A stretch of 64,000 nt of DNA. It comes from Paenibacillus solani. GTDB lineage: Bacteria; Bacillota; Bacilli; Paenibacillales; Paenibacillaceae. Below are positions 1-9,206 of this stretch, one piece after another. The stretch covers positions 283,932 through 347,931 of the forward strand of contig NZ_LIUT01000001.1 of assembly GCF_001277345.1 (NCBI RefSeq). Reading direction: 5' to 3'. Both the position numbers and the translations under genes were made by a program. Each line of letters starts with the position of its first letter. The stretch's first letter is position 1. The notes under the pieces were generated by a model. That model was not told the origin of the DNA and ran no database searches. It saw nothing but the letters and a program-made list of their open reading frames with translations.

Positions 1-1345
1 TATGGGTGCGTGAAATGGAACTCGCTTATCGGTTAGTTCCTATGAGCGGAGTCGCACCCTTTATGGGTGCGTGGATTGAAATTTTAAATGGTGTATCTGG
101 AAACAACTCCATCACCCGTCGCACCCTTTATGGGTGCGTGGATTGAAATATGATGTATCGAAGCTGCTAGATGGCTTTTCCCGTCGCACCCTTTATGGGT
201 GCGTGGATTGAAATCTCATCGCCATGCCAGATCCGAGAGCCGTTAACCGTCGCACCCTTTATGGGTGCGTGGATTGAAATTTGAATTAACGATGATGATA
301 GCAACGCCACAATAGTCGCACCCTTTATGGGTGCGTGGATTGAAATTCCAGCCATACGCCTTGATCCATGAAGATATCCGTCGCACCCTTTATGGGTGCG
401 TGGATTGAAATATTATGGAATGGCGATAGCAGAGTAGGTTTCGCGTCGCACCCTTTATGGGTGCGTGGATTGAAATGTCATCACAATTATCCTCGGACGT
501 GTGAACGGAGTCGCACCCTTTATGGGTGCGTGGATTGAAATTCCCAGGTCCCGCAGTACTGGTGACTGCTCTGCAGTCGCACCCTTTATGGGTGCGTGGA
601 TTGAAATCTCGATGTCAACGCGTGGCAAAAAGACTTTAACGGTCGCACCCTTTATGGGTGCGTGGATTGAAATATTAAGTAATATATGGTAGTCGATAAA
701 TGATATATAATGGTCGCACCCTTTATGGGTGCGTGGATTGAAATCAGTCTCCCGTAAAGACGCCAGCGATAAACTCAACGTCGCACCCTTTATGGGTGCG
801 TGGATTGAAATGTAAAGCCGCAGCAGGCATCACAATCAAGAAAGCGTCGCACCCTTTATGGGTGCGTGGATTGAAAATATTTCGAAAACAAATGATAGGG
901 AAAGCAGCGCTGTCGCACCCTTTATAGGTGCGTGGATTGAAATATGTTTGAAGTGGTCTGTTCTCAGAACGTTTTTAGTCGCACCCTTTATGGGTGCGTG
1001 GATTGAAATGATAAGATCGGAGCTTCCAAAGATAAAATCGCCCAGGTCGCACCCTTTATGGATGCGTGGATTGAAATTACGCGAACGGCAACCGGGCGCT
1101 GTGGTTTGATATCGTCGCACCCTTTACGGGTGCGTGGATTGAAATACAGGAGATGCCGAAGCCCGCAGCGAGGCCGACGTGTTGCACCCTTTATGGGTGC
1201 GTGGATTGAAATTTTGGTGGAGTATAACTGATCTCACATGCAATATAGTCGCACCCTTTACGGGTGTGTGGATTGAAATCCAGCGGTGGCTGCACACGTA
1301 ACCGGGAATGCTCGTCGCACCTTTTACGGATACGTGAACTATCAA
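1..1345 (+). CRISPR. Type I-C CRISPR array (leader side cut off)
   Basis: Twenty full-length 32-bp repeats lie between 51 and 1345, preceded by a partial, internally deleted repeat at 1-16. There are 20 spacers of 33-36 bp, plus one of 39 bp at 674-712. The repeat starts GTCGCACCC, has a TTTAT loop, a complementary GGGTGCG arm, and ends GATTGAAAT. This is the I-C repeat style, as in Bacillus halodurans. Repeats from 51 to 811 are identical. From 846 onward they decay one or two bases at a time (846, 912, 1046, 1114, 1181, 1248), and the last copy (1314-1345) matches only 22 of 32 positions. That gradient, with the ATTGAAA end of each repeat on the right, puts the leader and cas genes to the left, outside the window, with crRNA transcribed on the + strand. 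Confidence 0.98.
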
Positions 1346-1877
1346 CACAAATTCAGATAACTTTGTTAAAGGCTATATTTCTGTATTCACATAAACCAAA
1401 CTCAGGTGATATGGGCTTTGGAAGGGATCTGATAAATACATTCATTTATCATATCTGTAAGATGTTGCTTCAGCGTCTGCGTTGTCATAAGGGAAACTAT
1501 CCATGCTCAGAAAACGATTAATCTGAGAGGCTTTCAGTGTCTCATCAATCAATTTGTGTCCTTGTTAGCAATGCCAACTAGATCCAATTTGAGGCACGGA
1601 AAAGAAGGGACCGAGAAGAAAAAAGATCGGTTTTTAGAGCAAGCTATTGAGGCATTCCGTTCTATTATGGCGACGACTTTGATTAGGCTCAAGTACCCAC
1701 GTTGAGTGAAACAAAACATATGCAGTATGTATTTCACCCATGCCGATTAACTAGGGTCTAAAAGAGGCAACTGCTCCATTGTCATGTAAATGTGTATTTT
1801 TTGCAGGATTAAGCGATTTCATAAATTACATATTGTCGAGAATAAAAGTACGCTTCATAAGCGCATGATAACGGGCA
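1346..1877. other. Non-coding stretch downstream of the CRISPR array
   Basis: No convincing gene is seen here. A 44-codon + frame from 1571 (very Lys/Arg rich) and short minus-strand frames around 1400-1730 have no ribosome binding site or recognisable family. They could be the eroded remains of an older gene. The right part leads into the regulatory block of the binding-protein gene. Confidence 0.5.
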
Positions 1878-1983
1878 AAGCCCTTATGGATAAAGGGTTA
1901 CTGCCGTTGTTGTGACAATGCAAAACTTACATATTTACGCTATGCCCTCATGTTGTCTACAATTTTGTTGTAAGCGCTAGCAA
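1878..1983 (+). promoter_or_regulatory. Promoter with cre site for the sugar-binding protein gene
   Basis: The likely promoter is TTTACG (1934-1939), an 18-bp spacer and TACAAT (1958-1963). A cre-like palindrome, TTGTAAGCGCTAGCAA (1968-1983), follows with one mismatch to the CcpA consensus WTGNNARCGNWWWCAW. It covers the expected start point, so it should repress when preferred sugars are present. Upstream are a CCCTT/AAGGG inverted repeat (1881-1897), TGACAATGCA (1913) and ACATATTTACG (1929). All of these recur with nearly the same spacing before the permease operon at 8078-8186. The poor -35 box suggests an activator is needed, plausibly the AraC-type regulator at 11265-13601. Confidence 0.75.
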
Positions 1984-2082
1984 TAGCGCGGTTGGAAAAG
2001 TAATATTCGAAGGTACCATTCTCTTCGTATATTATAAAATCAACCTACAATAATAGAGAAACATCAAGAGGAGGAAATGGGT

Positions 2083-3693
2083 GTGCGTACAAAACAAAAG
2101 AAGGGCATAGCGATATTATTAGCTGCAATAATGGCGCTTACGTTGCTCAGTGGCTGCGGTTCAGCTGCTAACAAAGGTGACGGGGGAACAGAGAAGAATA
2201 CGAATACAGCTGCCATCAATAAAGAGGGATATCCCATTGTTAATGAACCTTTAACTCTTTCTATCATGGCTCCCGATATGGGGATTCAAAATTGGAAGGA
2301 CATGCCTGTTATGCAGGAGATGGAGAAGCTAACAGGGATTAAGATCGAATACTTAAATGCACCGCGAGATAGCTTTGACACCAAGAAGAACCTAGTGTTT
2401 GCAAGTGGGGATTATCCTGATATTTTCTTCGGGGCTAAATTGACTCAAGCTGAAGAATTGAACTATGGAGGACAAGGTATCCTTCTTCCTCTTGAAGATT
2501 TGATTAATGAGTATGCACCTAACATCAAAAAAGTACTAGAGGATCATCCGGATATTCGTAAATCCATTACCGCGCCGGATGGACATATTTATTCTCTGCC
2601 TCGGATTGAGTTGTTCCAACCGTGGTATAGAAATCCAATGTGGTATAACAGTAAGCTGTTGAAAGCACTTGATGTGAAGGAAATTCCTGAAACGACAGAA
2701 GAATTGTATACGCTATTAAAACGTGTCAGAGACGAGGATCCTAACGGTAACGGTATTAAGGATGAAATTCCTCTTTCCTCATCTAACGGTACAAATAAAT
2801 TAAGAGATATTCGTACTTGGATCCTTGGAGCTTTTGGGGCAAATGAAGAGGAAATCTATGTTGATGATCAGGAAAAAGTACACTATACACCAATGGAAGA
2901 GCCCTACAAGGCTTATCTAGCTTACATGAACAGACTATGGGATGAGAACCTTCTGGATCATGAATCCTTCTCACAAACCGATGATCAGAAGAAAGCGAAA
3001 ATTAAGAACAATCAAGTGCTGCTGTTCTCTGAGTGGAATGCCTATATGGCTCTGGGGGGAGAACCTAGCACGGAGGATGTAATGTTTAGTCCTGTGAAGA
3101 GTGATATGGTTGATACCCCGTCTATCGCTAGAAATAAAGGTTTTGCTACAGGCGCGTTTGCAATCTCCAACAGTAATCCGTCACCAGAAGCATCGATCCG
3201 CTGGGTTGATTATATGTATACTGATGAAGGGTCCATGTTGTTTAATAAAGGACCTGAAGGAGTACTGTGGAAGTATACCGATGATAGCAAAACAAAAATT
3301 GAATATTTGCCTGTTCCAGATGGAGAAGACAGAGAAGAATATCGTTCGAAGCTAACCCCTAACTATGGAGTAGCAACACCAATGGTAGTGCCTGATGAGC
3401 CCTCAAAAAATGAGTTTGACGAATGGGTTGCTAAGGAGTCACAAACCAAGCTGCTTGATCGTGGAGCGAAGGTTCCTTTCCCGGCTCTGTTCCTGACTGC
3501 TGAGGAATCCACAGAAGTGACGACATTACGCTCGGATTTGAGTACTTATGTATCACAAATGGAAGCCAAGTTTGTTACAGGCCAGGAATCGTTGGATAAT
3601 TGGGACAAATATGTAGATACCGTTAAGAAAATGGGCGGAGAACGTTTGGCCGAAGTATATCAAACGGCATATGATCGTTGGAAAAACAGCTAA
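2083..3693 (+). CDS. Sugar ABC transporter substrate-binding lipoprotein (LplA type)
   Basis: Extracellular solute-binding protein of 536 aa, exported and lipid-anchored. The N-terminus has basic residues, a hydrophobic stretch and a lipobox LSGC. The rest has the bilobal family-1 layout typical of the long LplA/YtcQ-type binding proteins of Paenibacillus, which work with two permeases and a shared ATPase encoded elsewhere. The GTG at 2083 is preferred over the ATG at 2077 because GGAGG sits 8 nt before the GTG but only 2 nt before the ATG. Its partner permeases are at 8229-10121, separated by the two alpha-mannosidase genes on the other strand, and share the same promoter design. The ligand is probably a mannose-containing oligosaccharide; this is inferred from the neighbours only. 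Confidence 0.9.
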   Translation: MRTKQKKGIAILLAAIMALTLLSGCGSAANKGDGGTEKNTNTAAINKEGYPIVNEPLTLSIMAPDMGIQNWKDMPVMQEMEKLTGIKIEYLNAPRDSFDTKKNLVFASGDYPDIFFGAKLTQAEELNYGGQGILLPLEDLINEYAPNIKKVLEDHPDIRKSITAPDGHIYSLPRIELFQPWYRNPMWYNSKLLKALDVKEIPETTEELYTLLKRVRDEDPNGNGIKDEIPLSSSNGTNKLRDIRTWILGAFGANEEEIYVDDQEKVHYTPMEEPYKAYLAYMNRLWDENLLDHESFSQTDDQKKAKIKNNQVLLFSEWNAYMALGGEPSTEDVMFSPVKSDMVDTPSIARNKGFATGAFAISNSNPSPEASIRWVDYMYTDEGSMLFNKGPEGVLWKYTDDSKTKIEYLPVPDGEDREEYRSKLTPNYGVATPMVVPDEPSKNEFDEWVAKESQTKLLDRGAKVPFPALFLTAEESTEVTTLRSDLSTYVSQMEAKFVTGQESLDNWDKYVDTVKKMGGERLAEVYQTAYDRWKNS

Positions 3694-3704
3694 TCTGTTA
3701 GAAC

Positions 3705-3755
3705 AGAAGGGGTGTCCGCAGCCGTGTAAATGGTTAGCGGACGCCCCTTCTTTTG
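3705..3755 (+). terminator. Rho-independent terminator of the binding-protein gene
   Basis: AGAAGGGGTGTCCGC (3705) pairs with GCGGACGCCCCTTCT (3737) and is followed by TTTT. Confidence 0.9.
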
Positions 3756-3790
3756 CGTACTCTAATAAGAGTAGGATCTGACAATGCCAA

Positions 3791-3823
3791 ACAGCAAGCC
3801 TCCATACATCGGAGGCTTGCTGT
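3791..3823 (-). terminator. Terminator of the alpha-mannosidase operon
   Basis: Perfect 13-bp stem ACAGCAAGCCTCC / GGAGGCTTGCTGT with a 7-nt loop, just past the end of the minus-strand GH125 gene. The U-tract is short, so it may act in both directions. Confidence 0.7.
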
Positions 3824-3860
3824 TGTTAGCGTGCTTATGATTTTATGAGTAACTGCTCGA

Positions 3861-5141
3861 CTATACGAGCCCTTTATCCATAGCTTTGCAAATCAGTGTA
3901 GCAAAGAGACTGTTAGACCAAGCAAACCATTCCCGTGAGAAGTCTGAAGGATCGTCAGGATGGAAGCCTTCATGCATATAACCCGTATCCGCATCCGTGT
4001 CGATCAAGGTTTGAATCAGTTCCTTGATCTCTTCATCATTGTTGGAAGTAAGCGCCTGCATGGATAGTGCCATATGCCACACATAACCTCCAGGTGTATG
4101 CGGACTACCGATACCTTTGGCAAACTTGCCTTCGAAGTAGAACGGGTTATCAAAGCTAAGAGCAAACCGGCGTGTATTTTGATAGATGGGGTCATCTACT
4201 CCGGCATAGCCGATATAAGGGATCGTGAGCAGCCCTGGAGTGCCTGCATCATCCATGAGGCAGTAATTGCCGTATCCATCCGTTTCATAGGCATATATTT
4301 TGCCGTATTTCGGGTGGTCAACAATACCATAGGTACGGATGCCGAAATCAATTTCCTTGCGAAGCTTCTCCGCACGCTCAGCCAGTCTAGTATCATTGTA
4401 GATTTCTTTAGCAATTTCGATGATATGTCCGAGAATCACAACCGCAAACATATTGCCAGGGATATTGTAACCGAATAGATTGGCGTCATCGCTTGGACGG
4501 AAGGCAGACCAAGACATCCCTGTGTAATTGACAGGCAGACCACGCCCGTTATTCTGCAAAGTCTCGGTTTCTTGAACCGTTTGTCGGATAAAGTGATAAG
4601 GCGATTTCTGTTCATGATGCTGCTCCGTAATCAGCACATTAACGATAGAAGTTAACGCTTGGTAGCAAGAATCTGTGAAGACATCATGTTGTCCCGTCTC
4701 TTTCCAGTAGGAATAGAGAAGCTGGACTGGGAAGCAAAGAGAATCTATTTCGTATTTGCGTTCCCACATCCAAGGATTCATATTACAATCGTCCGTGGCT
4801 CTGTAATGCTTGTCGTTCGCCGTTTCGTTAAAAGCATTCGTATAGGGGTCGATGTTGATGTAGAACATCTGACGGGCAATTAGGCCGGCAAGAATACGCT
4901 GCAAATCTTTATCTTCCTTGGCATAGGGAATGTAATGCCGTACTTGTTCGACCGAATCGCGCAGCCACATCGCCGGGATATCCCCGGTGAATACAAAGGT
5001 CGTGCCATCGTCAAGCAGTTTGGTTGTTGTCTCGAGCGTATTAGGGAAACAGTTTCTGAACAACTTTTGGAGCTTGGGACGATGAGCGAGTCGCTCATCG
5101 GATTGGCTCAGAAATTCTGAAATGGAAGCTGGTAGATTCAT
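3861..5141 (-). CDS. GH125 exo-alpha-1,6-mannosidase
   Basis: Cytoplasmic glycoside hydrolase of family GH125 (426 aa, full length, no signal peptide). Characterised members from Clostridium perfringens and Streptococcus pneumoniae are metal-independent inverting enzymes that remove terminal alpha-1,6-linked mannose from N-glycan fragments. The hallmark GDIPAMWLRDS is at residues 53-63. The (alpha/alpha)6-barrel landmarks NYTGMSWSAFRPSDDA and GYMHEGFHPDDP are also present. It is the second gene of a minus-strand operon, 27 bp downstream of the GH38 alpha-mannosidase, with GGAGGAT 8-9 nt before the start. With GH38 and GH130 next door it suggests stepwise removal of mannose from imported high-mannose or yeast-type glycans. 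Confidence 0.92.
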   Translation of the reverse strand: MNLPASISEFLSQSDERLAHRPKLQKLFRNCFPNTLETTTKLLDDGTTFVFTGDIPAMWLRDSVEQVRHYIPYAKEDKDLQRILAGLIARQMFYINIDPYTNAFNETANDKHYRATDDCNMNPWMWERKYEIDSLCFPVQLLYSYWKETGQHDVFTDSCYQALTSIVNVLITEQHHEQKSPYHFIRQTVQETETLQNNGRGLPVNYTGMSWSAFRPSDDANLFGYNIPGNMFAVVILGHIIEIAKEIYNDTRLAERAEKLRKEIDFGIRTYGIVDHPKYGKIYAYETDGYGNYCLMDDAGTPGLLTIPYIGYAGVDDPIYQNTRRFALSFDNPFYFEGKFAKGIGSPHTPGGYVWHMALSMQALTSNNDEEIKELIQTLIDTDADTGYMHEGFHPDDPSDFSREWFAWSNSLFATLICKAMDKGLV

Positions 5142-5168
5142 ATCAAGTGATCCTCCTCATGATTCAAT

Positions 5169-7922
5169 TCATTTATTTAATGGTTGCAGTGCATACGTGA
5201 TGATTTGGGCTTTGCCGGCGGAGGATTGCAGTTTACCTTCAGCAAGTTGTTTAAGACCGTGTCTGCGTTCTAATATATCGCTTAAATAGATGTTCTCCAC
5301 CGGGAAGGAAGGCTCCAGTGTGAGTTCCTCGGATTGATGTGCCAGATTGTACCACCGAATGATCACATCCTCATGCTCTAGTGAGAGTTTAAATGCTGAC
5401 AAAGCCAGTGAAGGACCCTTCCATTTTGCCACTTGGTACGTAGAAGGCAGGGTTCCTTGCTTAGGCTGCGTTTGGATGTGGAACCATGGAGACTGATACT
5501 GATAAGCCTCTGCAAAGGTCATGGATTCAACTACGGTTCCTGCATGCGGATATATGGCAAACTCTACTGTGTGATCGCCGAGACATTGTGCTTCCGGTGT
5601 AGGGAACACCCCCCAGTCTCCAAGCTCAGATACGCTGCGCAGTAAGGTAACAGCTATCGTATTAAGCCTGTCGCGCAGCACCTCATACTCGTTAAGACCC
5701 TTATTGGCAACGGTAAAACCCGACTTGCCGTCAGATACACTGACAAAAGCATGCTGATGCTGAGCATTGCTCGGATTAATCCACTCAGGTGCCGGAATAA
5801 TATCGCGCTCCGCTGCCTCGAACACCGAATCCGCATGGTGTGTCTTTGCTTCCAATCCTGTAGGAAATAGGACACGCAGCCTGTGGTCTTTGGCCTGATT
5901 GTTAAATGAGGCAGATACCTGAACCCCTTTACCGGACTGCTCTAGGCTAAGTATGGTGACAATTCTAAACGGCAGTGTTTCTTTCGAACGAGCGGCTTGA
6001 CGTTTACGGAAGGGTACCATTTTGCGCTTTTCCTCTTCGAATAACGCATCGGCTGCAGCAGGTATTTCCCACTCATGTACAATTTCATAACTAATTCGGT
6101 AGGGCTCATTTTCGATAAGCGTAATTCGTGCAGGAACACCCTTGGTGGTGATCGCTATATCGCCATCCGGCTGCCTGAATACATATTCATTACCGATATC
6201 TCCGCAATCCTCATACCGACCTAGTCCCTCAAAGGTTTGCTGGCTGCGTTTGTCCGTTACATCATAGGAACCGTCCTCATGAATGTGTACGGATATAAAC
6301 TCATTGGCCATGCCCTGGTCCAGAGCAACAAGGGAGCTTTGAGGAGCTTCTGCGGCCTTGGATGGTGACGGATCCCAGGCGAAAGTTTTGAAACCAAGTG
6401 CCGGAACTTGTCCTGCTTCAAAGGTCAGGCGTATTTTACGGGCCATATAAGGTCTGCGGAACTGATCTTTAGGAAGCTCATATCCGAACTGTACACCTAA
6501 ATCCTCGGCCTTAGCAGCAATGATGCGGCCATTGTCATCTAATAGAGAACCTTCTTCCAAATGAATGGGGAGCTCTGCAAGACGCTCAGCAATCGCCGTA
6601 GGATTAGGACCTTCCTTGAAGTAGGATTTGGCGGCGATGAGTTCTACGCTCACCGTACCACTGCGATCCCACCCGGTCATGTTGAAGATGGTCACAGGAA
6701 GGCTATCTTTTCCCCAGGCTTCCACATCGGAAGTGTCGATTTGTCCTGCAACGGCCTGCAGGCTCTCCTCAATAATCGCTTCCGTGATATGTCTGCTCTT
6801 ATCGAAACGATCAACCATTTCACGGTGGACTTCATCTACACTGCAGCCGCAAATGCTGTCATGAGGGTGGTTCTGCATCAGCGTCTTCCAAGCATAGGTT
6901 AGCAATTGATGCGGATAGGCCTTGCCACTGACAAGATGAGCAAGAGCAGCAATCGGCTCCGCTCCCTTTTCTAGCAAGGTTTGACCAACCTGATTGAGCT
7001 GCTTCAGGTATATGCGTGCGGAAGCCGTATTGACCAATGTCCCCCAGCCGTCCGTATGCTGGCTTCGCAGCTCGCCTTCTACAGTCACCAAATCGGCGGG
7101 AAGCTGCTGCTTCAAGGCTTCCATATAGTTTTCGAAGCTTGAATGAACGAAATCAACCTCAGGAAACAATGCTTTAGCTGTGTCTATGGCATCCCCCAGA
7201 TCTTGTTGAACAGGTTGATGGTCGCAGCCATTCATAAACAGCAATTCTGAAGTTGAGGCGTATTTCCCGGCATCGGCCAGACGTTTGTCCCAGAAGATTT
7301 TAGCCTCTTCGGGGTCTACAGGGACCTCGTTTCCGTTACTGTACCAGTTAGCGAACAGCACCCCGACCACTTTTGACCCATCGGGGGAAGTCCAGAACAT
7401 CTCGGAATAAGGAGACTCATAACTGGAGCTGATCGGATCGATGACCACATTGTCAAACCCAGTAGGTTTTACCCCGCGTCCAAACACAGCGGTATCAATA
7501 TCAGCCTGCTGCAGCAGCTGAGGTGCCTGACCCATGTTACCGAAGGAATCCGGGAAATATCCCAGTTTAGAGATCACGCCATATTTAGCTGCGTCCTGAT
7601 GTCCAATAAGCAGGTTGCGGACATTGGCTTCGGAACTGGTCAGAAATTCGTCTTGAAGTACATACCAAGGGCCGATGATAATGCGTCCTTCGGTAATGTA
7701 CTTTTCAAGCTGCTCTCTTTTTTCAGGATGCACTTGCAAATAGTCTTCAATAATAATCGTTTGTCCATCCAGGTGGAAGTACCGGTAGCGGTCATCTTGT
7801 TCCAGGGTTTCAAGCAGGTTATTCATTAATTCTACCAACAGATAGTGATGATGCTCGTAGGGCATGTACCATTCCCGATCCCAATGCGTATGGGAGATCA
7901 GGTGAGCCGTTGTACGGGTCAT
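5169..7922 (-). CDS. GH38 alpha-mannosidase
   Basis: Zinc-dependent retaining alpha-mannosidase (917 aa, cytoplasmic). The N-terminal catalytic domain opens with SHTHWDREW, whose His13 and Asp15 are the expected zinc ligands. FPDSFG follows, with Asp125 the expected nucleophile. The middle and C-terminal beta domains are intact. Length and order match the bacterial MngB/SpGH38-type enzymes, which cut alpha-1,3 or alpha-1,2 mannosides or 2-O-mannosylglycerate. AGGAGG lies 7 nt before the ATG. It is first in an operon with GH125, and pneumococcal and streptococcal loci show the same pairing for N-glycan use. No strong promoter was seen for it. A poor cre-like match (8074-8089) falls in the divergent promoter region. 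Confidence 0.95.
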   Translation of the reverse strand: MTRTTAHLISHTHWDREWYMPYEHHHYLLVELMNNLLETLEQDDRYRYFHLDGQTIIIEDYLQVHPEKREQLEKYITEGRIIIGPWYVLQDEFLTSSEANVRNLLIGHQDAAKYGVISKLGYFPDSFGNMGQAPQLLQQADIDTAVFGRGVKPTGFDNVVIDPISSSYESPYSEMFWTSPDGSKVVGVLFANWYSNGNEVPVDPEEAKIFWDKRLADAGKYASTSELLFMNGCDHQPVQQDLGDAIDTAKALFPEVDFVHSSFENYMEALKQQLPADLVTVEGELRSQHTDGWGTLVNTASARIYLKQLNQVGQTLLEKGAEPIAALAHLVSGKAYPHQLLTYAWKTLMQNHPHDSICGCSVDEVHREMVDRFDKSRHITEAIIEESLQAVAGQIDTSDVEAWGKDSLPVTIFNMTGWDRSGTVSVELIAAKSYFKEGPNPTAIAERLAELPIHLEEGSLLDDNGRIIAAKAEDLGVQFGYELPKDQFRRPYMARKIRLTFEAGQVPALGFKTFAWDPSPSKAAEAPQSSLVALDQGMANEFISVHIHEDGSYDVTDKRSQQTFEGLGRYEDCGDIGNEYVFRQPDGDIAITTKGVPARITLIENEPYRISYEIVHEWEIPAAADALFEEEKRKMVPFRKRQAARSKETLPFRIVTILSLEQSGKGVQVSASFNNQAKDHRLRVLFPTGLEAKTHHADSVFEAAERDIIPAPEWINPSNAQHQHAFVSVSDGKSGFTVANKGLNEYEVLRDRLNTIAVTLLRSVSELGDWGVFPTPEAQCLGDHTVEFAIYPHAGTVVESMTFAEAYQYQSPWFHIQTQPKQGTLPSTYQVAKWKGPSLALSAFKLSLEHEDVIIRWYNLAHQSEELTLEPSFPVENIYLSDILERRHGLKQLAEGKLQSSAGKAQIITYALQPLNK

Positions 7923-8077
7923 ATAAAAAACCTCCTATGATCAAAGACATTCGTATGAAGGTTCACACATCTTGATATAAATCTCAATATGTATCATTTG
8001 CACGCCGGAACAGGGGGATAAAAACTACACATCAACCATTCAGGACATCAGCCTGAATTTACATCTCAAAATAATGT
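7923..8077. other. Divergent intergenic region, GH38 side
   Basis: Holds the GH38 ribosome binding site (AGGAGG, minus strand) and presumably its promoter. No clear -35/-10 pair was identified. The rest of the gap is the permease-operon control block. Confidence 0.5.
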
Positions 8078-8186
8078 AAGCCCTTTTATAACAAGGTGTT
8101 GATGCCTTTCCGACTGACAATGCAGATTCTACATATTTACGGTGGCAGGCCCTATTCACTACAATTTTGATTGTAAGCGTTAGCAG
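8078..8186 (+). promoter_or_regulatory. Promoter with cre site for the permease-GH130 operon
   Basis: TTTACG (8136-8141), 18 bp, TACAAT (8160-8165), then TTGTAAGCGTTAGCAG (8171-8186), a cre-like site with two mismatches. Upstream, TGACAATGCA (8115) and ACATATTTACG (8131) lie at exactly the same offset from each other (16 bp) as before the binding-protein gene. CTACAATTTT also keeps its 44-bp offset. The block is therefore a duplicated control module for coordinated expression of the two halves of one transporter. Confidence 0.75.
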
Positions 8187-8228
8187 CTAGAAAGATAGGC
8201 ACACAGAGAAAGGAGAGGATATAGGAAT

Positions 8229-9182
8229 ATGAAGGACCATGGAAAAGCCACTGTGATGAACAGAAGAAAACTGCGTGGCGATTCGCTGACCGGTAGAATC
8301 ACAAAAAATTGGGAGTTGTATCTATTTATTGCTCCGGCATTTTTATACTTCCTTATATTTCATTACGGGCCGATGTACGGAATTCAAATTGCGTTCAAAA
8401 ATTTCATTCCGACGAAAGGGATCATGGGAAGTGAATGGGTAGGATTTGAACATTTCGAGCGTTTTTTTAATTCCTATTATTTCTGGGATTTACTATGGAA
8501 TACGCTAAGTCTCAGTTTTTACGAACTTGCTATAGGCTTCCCGCTTCCTATTCTATTGGCACTTGCTTTTAATGAAGTGAGGAACGGTGCCTTCAAAAAG
8601 ACAGTACAAACGATTACCTATGCCCCACATTTTATTTCCATCGTTGTTATGTCAGGAATGATTATCACATTCTTATCGCCTTCTACAGGGATGATTGTCA
8701 AAATGATTGAACTCGTGGGCATGGAGGCTCCAGCCTTTTTGACGGATCCTCGTTGGTTCAAGACCGTGTATGTATTATCCGGTGTATGGCAAAGTACGGG
8801 ATGGGGAACGATTATTTATCTCGCAGCGCTATCAGGTGTGGACCCTCAGCTGCATGAAGCAGCTATTATGGACGGAGCGAGCCGATTTAAACGTGTCCTG
8901 TATATCAATCTGCCCACGATCATCCCGACCATTACGATTCTATTGATACTGAATGTAGGCAATATTCTGGGAGTAGGCTACGAGAAGGTTCTCTTGTTGC
9001 AAAATCCACTGAATATGGATTCGGCAGATGTGATTTCAACATTTGTATACCGTACGGGTCTAGTGAGTGCACAATACAGCTTCTCCACAGCTGTTGGCTT
9101 GTTCAACTCGGTTATTAATGCCCTTATGCTCATTACGGTGAATAGAATTGCCAAACGCACAAGTGATACAAGTTTATGGTAA
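8229..9182 (+). CDS. Sugar ABC transporter permease (LplB type)
   Basis: Inner-membrane permease of 317 aa with six predicted membrane segments. The cytoplasmic EAA loop reads HEAAIMDGASRFKRVLYINLPTI (around residues 217-239), which docks to the ATPase. The long cytoplasmic N-terminus followed by NWELYLFIAPAFLYFLIFHYGPMYG is characteristic of the LplB/YteP group. It is first in an operon with the second permease (24-bp gap) and the GH130 gene. AAAGGAGAGG precedes the ATG. No ATPase gene is in the locus, so it probably uses a shared MsmX-type ATPase. Confidence 0.92.
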   Translation: MKDHGKATVMNRRKLRGDSLTGRITKNWELYLFIAPAFLYFLIFHYGPMYGIQIAFKNFIPTKGIMGSEWVGFEHFERFFNSYYFWDLLWNTLSLSFYELAIGFPLPILLALAFNEVRNGAFKKTVQTITYAPHFISIVVMSGMIITFLSPSTGMIVKMIELVGMEAPAFLTDPRWFKTVYVLSGVWQSTGWGTIIYLAALSGVDPQLHEAAIMDGASRFKRVLYINLPTIIPTITILLILNVGNILGVGYEKVLLLQNPLNMDSADVISTFVYRTGLVSAQYSFSTAVGLFNSVINALMLITVNRIAKRTSDTSLW

Positions 9183-9206
9183 GAGGAAAGGAAGGAGGAC
9201 CGCGAT

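Noticed and set aside
167..1348. Several frames on both strands within the repeat array (repeating HAPIKGAT- or GAWIE-like units)
   Set aside because: They are translations of CRISPR repeats and spacers, not genes.
1571..1705. 44-codon Lys/Arg-rich frame on the + strand
   Set aside because: No ribosome binding site and no recognised family; too short to support.
8074..8089. Cre-like match ATGTAAGCC... for the GH38 gene
   Set aside because: Two core positions differ and it overlaps the conserved permease control block.
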